Source of the DNA: Bacteroidales bacterium
Lineage (GTDB): Bacteria; Bacteroidota; Bacteroidia; Bacteroidales; UBA10428
Assembly (NCBI GenBank): GCA_016935595.1
Contig: JAFGQQ010000434.1
Location: forward strand, 1-7,410
DNA: 7,410 bases
Reading direction: 5' to 3'
In this document: in pieces, positions 1 through 6,403 of the stretch
Numbering within the stretch: the stretch's first letter is position 1
How the letters are laid out: the number at the start of each line of letters is the position of its first letter
Program-made: the position numbers and the translations under genes
The notes under the pieces: generated by a model
What the model was told of the DNA's origin: nothing
Database searches by the model: none
Seen by the model: the letters and a program-made list of their open reading frames with translations, nothing else

Positions 1-110
1 AATAACTGAATATCAAGGTTTTATACTAATATTTTAACCCGTATTTATTAACAAAAATGGCATAACATATTAACAATCAATTGGTTGATATTTTTGTCAT
101 GTACTAAGCT

Positions 111-400
111 TTAATATATTAATTTGCTGTGATATATGGTCGTTATACTTTTTGCCATTCTTATAACCTCTCTTGCACCAGATCATGGAATGGGTTGAAT
201 CAAAAAGCCTACATGATCCTTGTCCGTTCCAATTTCAAGAGAATGAACATCATAATGCTTCTCAATTTTCACATACTTCTTTTATTGTCATATCAACCGC
301 CTCCCTGAAAATCGCACTTAGATACTTGGGCTGGACAAACGAACTGATTCATTAAGACAGTGACATCATGTGTTTTATGAATGTATCCACTTTCACTCAC
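111..400 (-). pseudogene. Decayed IS200/IS605-family TnpA transposase (N-terminal and central part)
   Basis: Read on the minus strand from a GTG at 400-398, three frames together spell an IS200/IS605-type TnpA (Y1 HUH transposase). Segment 1 (400 to about 329) gives MSESGYIHKTHDVTVLMNQ followed by FVCPA. An extra base in the GGG at 328-330 shifts the frame, and segment 2 continues KYLSAIFREAVDMTIKEVCE. A second shift near 265-268 leads to segment 3, IEKHYDVHSLEIGTDKDHVG then FLIQPIP, a TGA stop at 185-183, and further similarity (REVIRMAKSIT) to about 141. The frame ends at a TAA at 113-111. In active family members the motif is DHVHFL (the HUH histidines); here it is DHVGFL, so the second histidine is lost. 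The C-terminal part carrying the catalytic tyrosine was not found. The element is therefore inactive several times over. The family call comes from remembered motifs, not from a search. Confidence 0.82.
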
Positions 401-418
401 ACATACAAAAATATAGCT

Positions 419-439
419 TTTCGCACCAAGCTGCGGCGA
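419..439 (-). repeat. Imperfect hairpin, candidate IS200-type left-end structure
   Basis: TTCGC at 419-423 and GCGAA at 435-439 can pair as a 5-bp stem. A competing 4-bp CGCA/TGCG pairing lies within the same bases. The hairpin sits just 5' of the start of the decayed tnpA (read on the minus strand). IS200/IS605 elements carry a subterminal imperfect palindrome at that position, recognised by TnpA. The hairpin ends about 24 bases before the GTG of the first glycosyltransferase. The short stem means chance is a real alternative. Confidence 0.35.
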
Positions 440-463
440 ACTAACATTTTACGAGATTAGATT

Positions 464-1561
464 GTGAAAATTCTTTGCGTAATTGATAGCTTAAATTCTG
501 GAGGAGCTCAACGTCAATTAGTTGAGTTATCCATAGGATTTAAAGAGCAAGGACATAATGTTTCTTTTCTGGTTTATCATAATATTCCATTTTATAATTC
601 TATACTTGAAGAACATAAAATTACTATCAACTATATCCTGGAGCCGAATTATTTTAAACGGCTTCTTAAGATGAGAAATTTTATCCGTACCAGAAAATAT
701 GATGCTATACTCGCATTTTTAGAGGCTGCTAGTTTTATATGTGAAGTTTCGGGAATACCTTACAGAAAGTGGAAATTGGTAATTGGTGAGCGGAATGCTA
801 ATCCCAGAATATTGAAATCTGTTAAACTGAAATTATACCGGTGGTTTCATTTTTTTGCTGATTATATAGTAGCAAACTCAAAAGCCAATATGCTGCTAAT
901 TCACAAGGCAAATCCATTTTTATCGGAAAAAAAGTGCAAAGTGATCTATAACATTATCGACATTAATCATTGGAAATCTCTTGATAATTATCCTTTTAGA
1001 AAGAATGGGAAAACAAAAATAGTCGTTGCTGCAAGACAAAACTATCAGAAAAACCTGAATGGACTTATAGAGGCGATTATGCTTTTAGAAGAGGAAGAAC
1101 GTGATAAAATATCAATTGACTGGTATGGAGATAGTATTTCAGAACCATATTTGGATAATTCGTTTAAAGAAGCTATTATTAAAATTAATAATTACAACAT
1201 AAGTAATATAATTAAATTTCATCCTGCCACCCGAAATATTGAAAAAATTATTCAGGAGTCCGATGCAGTAGGTCTGTTCAGTTTTTTCGAAGGTTTCCCA
1301 AATGCTGTTTGTGAAGGAATGGCTTGTGGAAAACCAGTTATAACTTCGGCAGTGTCTGATTTGCCTGATTTCCTGCCACACGACAAAAATCTTTTATGTA
1401 ACCCTGATGAGCCGCACACGATAAAGCAAGCAATAAGTTATCTGATAAGCTTAAACAATGATAAAATAAAAGAAATAGGCTTAAGAAATGAAAGGATTGC
1501 CAAGCAAATGTTTAATAAGGATCAAATCGTATTAAACTATCTTCAATTATTGAAGGGATGA
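464..1561 (+). CDS. Glycosyltransferase family 4 (GT-B), polysaccharide assembly
   Basis: This 365-residue protein is a retaining GT4-type enzyme expected to transfer a sugar from a nucleotide donor onto a lipid-linked oligosaccharide at the cytoplasmic face of the inner membrane. The N-terminal (acceptor) Rossmann domain opens with MKILCVIDSLNSGGAQRQ, carrying the SGGAQ loop typical of the family. The C-terminal (donor) domain begins near residue 185. It contains AARQNYQKNLNG, with R191 and K196 in the usual phosphate-binding places, and the E-x7-E motif EGFPNAVCE (E276, E284) followed by GMACGKPVITS. Length is normal for GT4, and there is no signal peptide or membrane span. The start is a GTG at 464, chosen because the family's first beta strand begins directly there; no Shine-Dalgarno is visible. 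It is the first gene of the plus-strand run, 64 bases from the decayed transposase start. Donor and acceptor sugars cannot be told from sequence. Confidence 0.92.
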   Translation: MKILCVIDSLNSGGAQRQLVELSIGFKEQGHNVSFLVYHNIPFYNSILEEHKITINYILEPNYFKRLLKMRNFIRTRKYDAILAFLEAASFICEVSGIPYRKWKLVIGERNANPRILKSVKLKLYRWFHFFADYIVANSKANMLLIHKANPFLSEKKCKVIYNIIDINHWKSLDNYPFRKNGKTKIVVAARQNYQKNLNGLIEAIMLLEEEERDKISIDWYGDSISEPYLDNSFKEAIIKINNYNISNIIKFHPATRNIEKIIQESDAVGLFSFFEGFPNAVCEGMACGKPVITSAVSDLPDFLPHDKNLLCNPDEPHTIKQAISYLISLNNDKIKEIGLRNERIAKQMFNKDQIVLNYLQLLKG

Positions 1562-1643
1562 ATTATATTATTATTAGTCATTGATGATCATCCATAATGT
1601 AATTCTAATACTCTGAATATTGTAAAAAAATCCAAATACGGAC

Positions 1644-2858
1644 ATGGATCCGATTATTTGGATAAAATTGAGAAGTTTTATCAGGAGCTCTCCATTGTTA
1701 TGGAATAGCGTTGGAAAAGACTCAAAAGTGAGAAATCATCCCATAAAAATTTTGCTTGTTTCACCCTTACCTCCACCAACTGGTGGAATTGCAAGCTGGA
1801 CTGTTAATGTATTAAAGTATTTATCCAAGAAATCTGATAATTATGAAATTCTTCATCAGAATACTGCATTAAAGTTGCGAGAAATAACCCAAAAAGACAC
1901 TTTTAGTAGGATTTTTTTTGGAATAAGAGAATCAGCAAGAATACTTAAAGAACTGAAAAGGACTATAAAAATACATAAACCAGACATTATTCATCTAACT
2001 AGTAGCGCCTCTTTTTCTTTATTAAGAGATTGTATAATTCTAAAAATAGCCAAAAAATACAATATCCCGTTAATTCTACATTGGCGATTTGGGAGGATCC
2101 CCCTTCTTGCCAGAAAGGGCAACTGGGAATGGCTTTTGTTTAGTTATATTATTAAACATAGTTCTAAGTCAATAGTAATAGATTCGGAATCATATAATTC
2201 ATTATTAAATGCTGGTATTACAAATGTGCTTAATATCCCAAATGCAATAGGAGTAATTGAAGAAATACATGCTAAAGGCATAAATAGAAATCCTAACCGA
2301 CGGCAGAAAGATCGGTTGCTTTATGTTGGTCATATAATGAAAAGTAAAGGAGTTTATGAGCTTGTAGAAGCTTGTTGCCAGCTCCCTATGATTAATGAAC
2401 TTTTACTAATTGGTCCATATGAGTATGCTGATAAAAAAGAGTTGATAAAGCTTGCCAGTAAACGGGATAACGGCGTTTGGCTTAAAATGACTGGTGCAAT
2501 GGATAAAGGTTATGTTCTTGAACAAATGAAAAACTCCCCAGTGCTTATTTTACCAAGCCATACAGAGGGCTTTCCAAATGTAATTATTGAAGCAATGGCA
2601 ATGGGTTGTGCAATAATTGCAACAAATGTTGGAGCAGTTCCAGATATCCTAAATATTAAAAGCATTGATTCATGCGGCATTTGTGTGCCTCCAAAAAATG
2701 TTCAGAAATTACGAGAAGCTATAAGTGGAGTGATCGAAGACACTTCCAGAATAGAGATTATGGGTTTAAACGGAATAAATAGAGTACTAAATAATTACAC
2801 TCTCGAAAAAATAGTTGAACAGTACAAAGATGCCTGGGGAAATACACTGAGTATATAA
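1644..2858 (+). CDS. Glycosyltransferase family 4 (GT-B), second in the cluster
   Basis: This 404-residue GT4-type enzyme probably adds another sugar to the growing lipid-linked repeat unit in the cytoplasm. The recognisable fold starts at about residue 35 with KILLVSPLPPPTGGIASW, whose PPPTGGI glycine-rich loop marks this GT4 subgroup. In the donor domain, YVGHIMKSKG has K235 in the phosphate-binding position and a histidine (H230) where arginine is common. The E-x7-E motif is EGFPNVIIE (E308, E316), followed by AMAMGCAIIATNVGAVPDIL. The 34 residues before the first beta strand (rich in W, I, R and S) are unusual. An in-frame GTG at 1728 (residue 29) would give a more typical N-terminus, so the true start is uncertain. 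The gene lies 82 bases after the preceding gene, in the same direction. The specific sugar linkage cannot be predicted. Confidence 0.92.
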   Translation: MDPIIWIKLRSFIRSSPLLWNSVGKDSKVRNHPIKILLVSPLPPPTGGIASWTVNVLKYLSKKSDNYEILHQNTALKLREITQKDTFSRIFFGIRESARILKELKRTIKIHKPDIIHLTSSASFSLLRDCIILKIAKKYNIPLILHWRFGRIPLLARKGNWEWLLFSYIIKHSSKSIVIDSESYNSLLNAGITNVLNIPNAIGVIEEIHAKGINRNPNRRQKDRLLYVGHIMKSKGVYELVEACCQLPMINELLLIGPYEYADKKELIKLASKRDNGVWLKMTGAMDKGYVLEQMKNSPVLILPSHTEGFPNVIIEAMAMGCAIIATNVGAVPDILNIKSIDSCGICVPPKNVQKLREAISGVIEDTSRIEIMGLNGINRVLNNYTLEKIVEQYKDAWGNTLSI

Positions 2859-2872
2859 AATTAGTAAAAAGT

Positions 2873-2994
2873 TTAACCTCTGTTGAAATCAAAAAACTTC
2901 AGAACAATCTCTCGAAATTCCGATCCATCCTTTTGGGAAATCTTTTACATCCTTAAGATGCTTGAAAGTGTATTAATATATTTCAACAGGTTAA
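2873..2994. repeat. Long-range inverted repeat in the 152-base gap between two glycosyltransferase genes
   Basis: The left arm at 2873-2889 (TTAACC, TC, TGTTGAAAT) is the reverse complement of the right arm at 2980-2994 (ATTTCAACAGGTTAA), apart from the two extra bases TC at 2879-2880. That gives 15 matched pairs around a 90-base interior. Weaker pairing (A-run against T-run) continues outward from both arms, towards about 2865 and 3003. The interior shows no recognised gene or RNA. Possible readings are the ends of a very small non-autonomous element, a structured leader for the downstream gene whose ATG is 17 bases past the right arm, or chance in AT-rich DNA. Confidence 0.6.
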
Positions 2995-3010
2995 TTCATT
3001 TTTCTTATTA

Positions 3011-4237
3011 ATGGGTAGGATTATAATATTTACTGAGTTCTATTACCCGGAGCTATTATCTACAGGATACTTTATCACTGAAATTGCTGAATTTTTAGCC
3101 CAGAAATCAGAGGTTATAGTAATATGTCCCTCAGCGAAAATTGAATCAACAAAAGAAATTCATAACAGGGTTTCAATTATTAGAATCCCGACTGCTAATC
3201 TGAATAAAAACAATCTTTTACAAAGAACCTTCAAGTTTCTAAAAACTACCAATAATCTCCTGAATGCAGGTAAAAGACTATTAAAATCTGACGATCAGGT
3301 AATTTGTCTTACAAATCCGGCATTTTTAATATTAGGCATTTCAAAACTTAAAAGTAAAATAGGATTTAACCTGACAATTTTAGTTCATGATGTTTTCCCG
3401 GAGAACTTGATTGGTTCAGGAATACTGGTTTTTAAAGGTTTGATATTTAATTTACTATTGAATCGTTATAACAATGCCTATAAACGATCTGACAGAATTA
3501 TTGTTATTGGCAGAGATATGAAAGATATCTTTAAAAGAAAGTTGATAGGTTTTAGAGGAGTACTGATTCAAATACCCAATTGGGGGGATTCTGAGAAAAT
3601 CTATCCTTCAAACAGAGGAGTGAAAAATGTTCTAAATAACCTCAAAATAGGAAATTCGCTTATCTTTCAATTTGCAGGAAATATTGGCCGTACTCAGGGT
3701 ATAGAATATATAGTTAAAGCATCTGAACAACTGGTAAAATATAACATTAATTTCGTATTCTTTGGCGAAGGGGTTCTAAAAGATTATATTGAGCATCAAT
3801 CCATTAAGAACAACAGGATTGTTTATGGAGGGTCCTTTTTAAGGGGAGAGGCTAATATTTACCTTAATGCATGTGATATTGCATTGGTTTCTTTATTACC
3901 AGGGATGAGGGGTCTCGGAGTTCCAAGTAAAACATATAATATTATGGCGGCTGGTAAACCAATCCTCTTTATAGGACCTGCAAATTCGGAAATCGGATCT
4001 ATGGTACTTGAAGAAAAAATTGGATGGGTTGTTAATTCAGGGTTGGTCAGAGATATTGTAACCACTATTAAAGGAATTTATCAAATGGAACCTGAAGAAA
4101 TCAAAATGATTGGGAGAACTGCCAGAAAAGTATTAATAAGAAAATATTCGAAAAAGATAATTATGCACCAATATGATACGATTTTTAATTTTAAGTATGA
4201 ACAAATTAGAGGTTCATCCATTTCTCTAAAGACATAA
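3011..4237 (+). CDS. WbuB/WcaI-type glycosyltransferase (GT4), possible amino-deoxysugar transferase
   Basis: This 408-residue protein belongs to the GT4 branch that includes E. coli WbuB, an L-FucNAc transferase of O-antigen synthesis, and colanic-acid WcaI. The N-terminus, IIIFTEFYYPELLSTGYFIT, has the PE...T layout of this branch. LVHDVFPENLIGSG (about residues 125-140) and IPNWGDSEKIYP (about 190-200) are also characteristic. The donor domain has FQFAGNIGRTQGIEYI, with R227 and a QG in place of the common KG. GVPSKTYNIMAAGKP (P305, S306, K307) replaces the plain E-x7-E motif, as is usual in this branch. It starts at ATG 3011 without a visible Shine-Dalgarno. A position next to an SDR sugar enzyme and a WbpL-like initiator fits a role in adding the second sugar, possibly a FucNAc/QuiNAc-type residue, but substrate is inference. 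An AT-only 7-bp stem follows the stop (4239-4261). Confidence 0.9.
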   Translation: MGRIIIFTEFYYPELLSTGYFITEIAEFLAQKSEVIVICPSAKIESTKEIHNRVSIIRIPTANLNKNNLLQRTFKFLKTTNNLLNAGKRLLKSDDQVICLTNPAFLILGISKLKSKIGFNLTILVHDVFPENLIGSGILVFKGLIFNLLLNRYNNAYKRSDRIIVIGRDMKDIFKRKLIGFRGVLIQIPNWGDSEKIYPSNRGVKNVLNNLKIGNSLIFQFAGNIGRTQGIEYIVKASEQLVKYNINFVFFGEGVLKDYIEHQSIKNNRIVYGGSFLRGEANIYLNACDIALVSLLPGMRGLGVPSKTYNIMAAGKPILFIGPANSEIGSMVLEEKIGWVVNSGLVRDIVTTIKGIYQMEPEEIKMIGRTARKVLIRKYSKKIIMHQYDTIFNFKYEQIRGSSISLKT

Positions 4238-4325
4238 AAAATAATTCCCAAGAGATTATTTCTCATAGTAATTGAGTTTCCAATGGTTACATTATTTTTT
4301 GTATATAAAACAACAAAACCCAGAT

Positions 4326-5207
4326 ATGAAACTTTTAATAATCGGATCAGACAGTTTTATTGCACGGCATTTTATTAAAGAATATTACCAGTATTATCAG
4401 ATCCGTTCAGTATCAAGAGTATCAACAAATATCGAAGGTGAAACTGTAGTATCAAATTTTTTTAATATACCAGATTCATGGTTTCAAGACATAAATGTGG
4501 TCATAAATTTTGCTGCTATTGTTCATAATATCAAAATTAAGAGTGAAAATGCATACGATCTAATTAATAACAAACTTGCTGTTATAAATGCCGAGAAAGC
4601 AAAGAAGGCTGGAGCTTCTCTATTCATCCAAATAAGTTCTATTGCGGTATACGGTAATCAATCAAAAATAAATGTGTGTTCAAAGCCTGATCCAAAGACT
4701 CCCTATGGATACGCTAAACTTAAGGCAGATGAGAATTTGGTTGCTTTACAGGATTGGAAATTTAAGGTGTCAATAATAAGACTCCCAATGGTATATGGGG
4801 GGACTAATACACCAGGGAACATGGCGAGATTGATCCGGCTTTCTAAATTAACTATCCCACTCCCTTTTAAAAATATTTCAAATTTCCGAGATTTTATTCA
4901 TGTAAGGAATTTCATCCAATATTTATCATATATTATAACTAATCAGCTTCATGGTATTTATCTTTTATCAGATCAAGAACCTGTATCTACAGCATACCTT
5001 ATTAAAACAATAGCAGAGGCTTTAAACAAAAATGCTATTTTAGTTAATTCTCCGGTTTTTTTGTTAAAATTGTTGAAATTTCTAATTCCTTCAGAATATG
5101 ACAAGCTCTTTGGTTCATTGCAAATCAAATCTAATCTTCCCATAGATGTAATTTGCCGCAGGTTTAGTGTAAAGGAGGGTATTTATGAAATGATAAGAGG
5201 TTCTTAA
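4326..5207 (+). CDS. NAD(P)-dependent sugar-nucleotide epimerase/4-reductase, extended SDR family
   Basis: This 293-residue enzyme (from ATG 4326) resembles UDP-sugar 4-epimerases and the WbpV/WreQ group that makes UDP-QuiNAc from the 4-keto-6-deoxy intermediate. Visible landmarks are the first strand KLLIIG, NFAAIVHN (61-68), the catalytic serine region ISSIAVYG (S104/S105), and the Y-x-x-x-K dyad in PYGYAKLKADE (Y127, K131). Further on are RLPMVYG, then GNMARLIRL and NFRDFIHVRNF, the substrate-domain pattern of WbpV-like enzymes. The cofactor loop is odd: the usual GxxGxxG reads GSDSFIA, with only the first glycine kept (G7, S10, A13). A TTG at 4272 would add 18 unconserved residues; I prefer ATG 4326 because it directly precedes the first beta strand. 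The next gene begins 31 bases downstream and is a WbpL-like initiator, which supports supply of its sugar substrate. Epimerase versus reductase cannot be settled here. Confidence 0.88.
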   Translation: MKLLIIGSDSFIARHFIKEYYQYYQIRSVSRVSTNIEGETVVSNFFNIPDSWFQDINVVINFAAIVHNIKIKSENAYDLINNKLAVINAEKAKKAGASLFIQISSIAVYGNQSKINVCSKPDPKTPYGYAKLKADENLVALQDWKFKVSIIRLPMVYGGTNTPGNMARLIRLSKLTIPLPFKNISNFRDFIHVRNFIQYLSYIITNQLHGIYLLSDQEPVSTAYLIKTIAEALNKNAILVNSPVFLLKLLKFLIPSEYDKLFGSLQIKSNLPIDVICRRFSVKEGIYEMIRGS

Positions 5208-5238
5208 TTTGAAGAAACTATATAATAAAAATAGCTGA

Positions 5239-6228
5239 ATGTCCAATTATTTTTCAATTTTTCTTGGATTTATTTGCCTCTTTGTTTCATTCTTTATAAC
5301 ATTTATTTATAGGAAATGGGCTTTAAATAGATCAATTCTCGATTTACCAAATGAAAGAAGTTCTCATCAAATACCTACTCCGCGCGGAGGTGGAATAAGC
5401 ATCGTTATAATATTTTATTCCTTATTGGTTTTTCTTTTTTTAACAAAACGCATAGAAGAACTACTTTTTTTTGCTTTACTACCAGGATTATTACTTTCTG
5501 TCATTGGCTTGATTGATGACTTAAGGGGTATTGGTACTTATACTAAACTTCTGGTTCAGATTATCTCTGCCGGCATAGCACTTTTTTTTCTAGGCGGCCT
5601 TAAAAGCCTCATTGGAAGAGACCTGCTTTTAATTTGGACGATTATTAGTCTTTTTGGTATAGTATGGCATATAAATCTATTCAATTTCATGGATGGAAGC
5701 GACGGGTACGCATCAATGGAAGCGATTTCTGTATTATTGTCCCTTTACGCTTTAACAAGATCAAGTATCTTGCTTTATCTGTTTTTCATTATTTGCGGTT
5801 TTCTTTATTGGAACTGGCCAAAAGCAAAAATATTTATGGGTGATGTTGGCAGCACTACCTTAGGTTTTATTCTTGTTATTTTAGGCATTAATTTCCATAA
5901 TAATGGAACATTACATCTATCTTTTTGGATACTAATTACAGCTCTTTTCTGGTTTGATGCTACGGTTACTCTGATTTTTCGAATAGAAGCTAAAGAAAAA
6001 CTAACCAGAGCTCATAAAAACCACATTTATCAAAGGGCCATTCAGGGAGGCCTTACTCATTTGCAGACATTGATATCAGGCTTAATTATAAATATTATTT
6101 TATTTCTAATCTGTTTTTTAATATGGAAAAGTTATATCCCTTATGTGGTTGGTTTCTCAGTTTCCATTCTAATTCTTTGGATTACTATGATCTATGTTAA
6201 CAAGAAATACCCTTTTAATAGTGTATAA
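5239..6228 (+). CDS. WecA/WbpL-like undecaprenyl-phosphate HexNAc-1-phosphate transferase
   Basis: This 329-residue, strongly hydrophobic polytopic protein of the MraY/WecA (PNPT) family transfers a sugar-1-phosphate from a UDP-sugar to undecaprenyl phosphate in the inner membrane. That reaction starts repeat-unit synthesis. All family motifs are present: DLPNERSSHQIPTPRGGG (35-52), GLIDDLRGIGTYTK with the D93-D94 pair (90-103), NFMDGSDG (149-156), FMGDVGS (199-205, D202), and the cytoplasmic HKNHIYQR (259-266). Roughly ten membrane segments are visible, starting with residues 5-24, and length is typical. The ATG at 5239 precedes the first segment directly. The protein resembles WbpL and WecA more than MraY, which is longer and belongs to the cell-wall cluster. 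The adjacent SDR gene suggests a 6-deoxy-HexNAc such as QuiNAc or FucNAc as substrate, by analogy with Pseudomonas wbpV-wbpL; that part is inference. Confidence 0.95.
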   Translation: MSNYFSIFLGFICLFVSFFITFIYRKWALNRSILDLPNERSSHQIPTPRGGGISIVIIFYSLLVFLFLTKRIEELLFFALLPGLLLSVIGLIDDLRGIGTYTKLLVQIISAGIALFFLGGLKSLIGRDLLLIWTIISLFGIVWHINLFNFMDGSDGYASMEAISVLLSLYALTRSSILLYLFFIICGFLYWNWPKAKIFMGDVGSTTLGFILVILGINFHNNGTLHLSFWILITALFWFDATVTLIFRIEAKEKLTRAHKNHIYQRAIQGGLTHLQTLISGLIINIILFLICFLIWKSYIPYVVGFSVSILILWITMIYVNKKYPFNSV

Positions 6229-6261
6229 GTATACTTGAAGTTCAATCAATTGTTGTCAAAA

Positions 6262-6273
6262 AATTCCGGAATT
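6262..6273. repeat. 12-bp perfect palindrome AATTCCGGAATT in intergenic gap
   Basis: A perfect 12-bp palindrome lies 33 bases after the stop of the WecA-like gene, in the 175-base gap before the acetyltransferase. It could be a protein-binding site or chance. No T-tract follows, so it is not a convincing terminator. The same gap also holds ATAAGT/ACTTAT (6311-6316 and 6322-6327), a small AT-rich stem. Confidence 0.5.
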
Positions 6274-6403
6274 CTCACTGAAGCTTATGTTTTGTATAGA
6301 TGATAAGAATATAAGTGATAAACTTATTAATGTAAAAAAACTTGTAATAAGCCTGGCATTTCGATAAACCTATTTGCAGATTTATGATCACAAAATTATT
6401 AAG

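Noticed and set aside
93..126. Possible Bacteroidota promoter: TTTG at 93-96 and TTAATTTG at 119-126
   Set aside because: The -7 box has one mismatch, the spacing is slightly long, and it lies about 340 bases before the first gene at the degraded end of the IS fossil. In AT-rich DNA such matches are expected by chance.
173..355. 60-codon plus-strand open frame with a TTG start
   Set aside because: Its composition is rich in H, S and F, it matches no family I know, and the opposite strand carries clear transposase similarity, so it is a shadow of the tnpA remnant.
1..463. JUMPstart/ops-type antitermination element upstream of the cluster
   Set aside because: No GGCGGTAG-like core was found on the plus strand before the first gene.
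1139..1381. 80-codon minus-strand open frame
   Set aside because: It lies wholly within the well-supported GT4 gene 464-1561 and has no recognisable protein features.
4239..4261. Stem AAATAAT/ATTATTT just after the stop of the WbuB-like gene, as a terminator
   Set aside because: The stem is 7 bp and all A-T, with no following T-tract, so it is too weak to call.
3859..4266. Minus-strand open frames of 68 and 61 codons
   Set aside because: Both overlap the conserved C-terminal half of the WbuB-like glycosyltransferase or its trailing gap, and neither resembles a known protein.
4272..4325. TTG start extending the SDR enzyme by 18 residues
   Set aside because: The added residues precede the first Rossmann strand and look unconserved; ATG 4326 gives the normal SDR N-terminus.
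6229..6303. In-frame continuation after the WecA-like gene's stop codon (24 codons)
   Set aside because: The transferase already has its full family length and motifs, so a lost C-terminal extension is not needed.
6287..6367. 26-codon open frame (begins MFCIDDKNISDKLINVKK) between the WecA-like gene and the acetyltransferase
   Set aside because: It is very short, matches nothing I know and has no ribosome-binding signal; chance is the simplest explanation.
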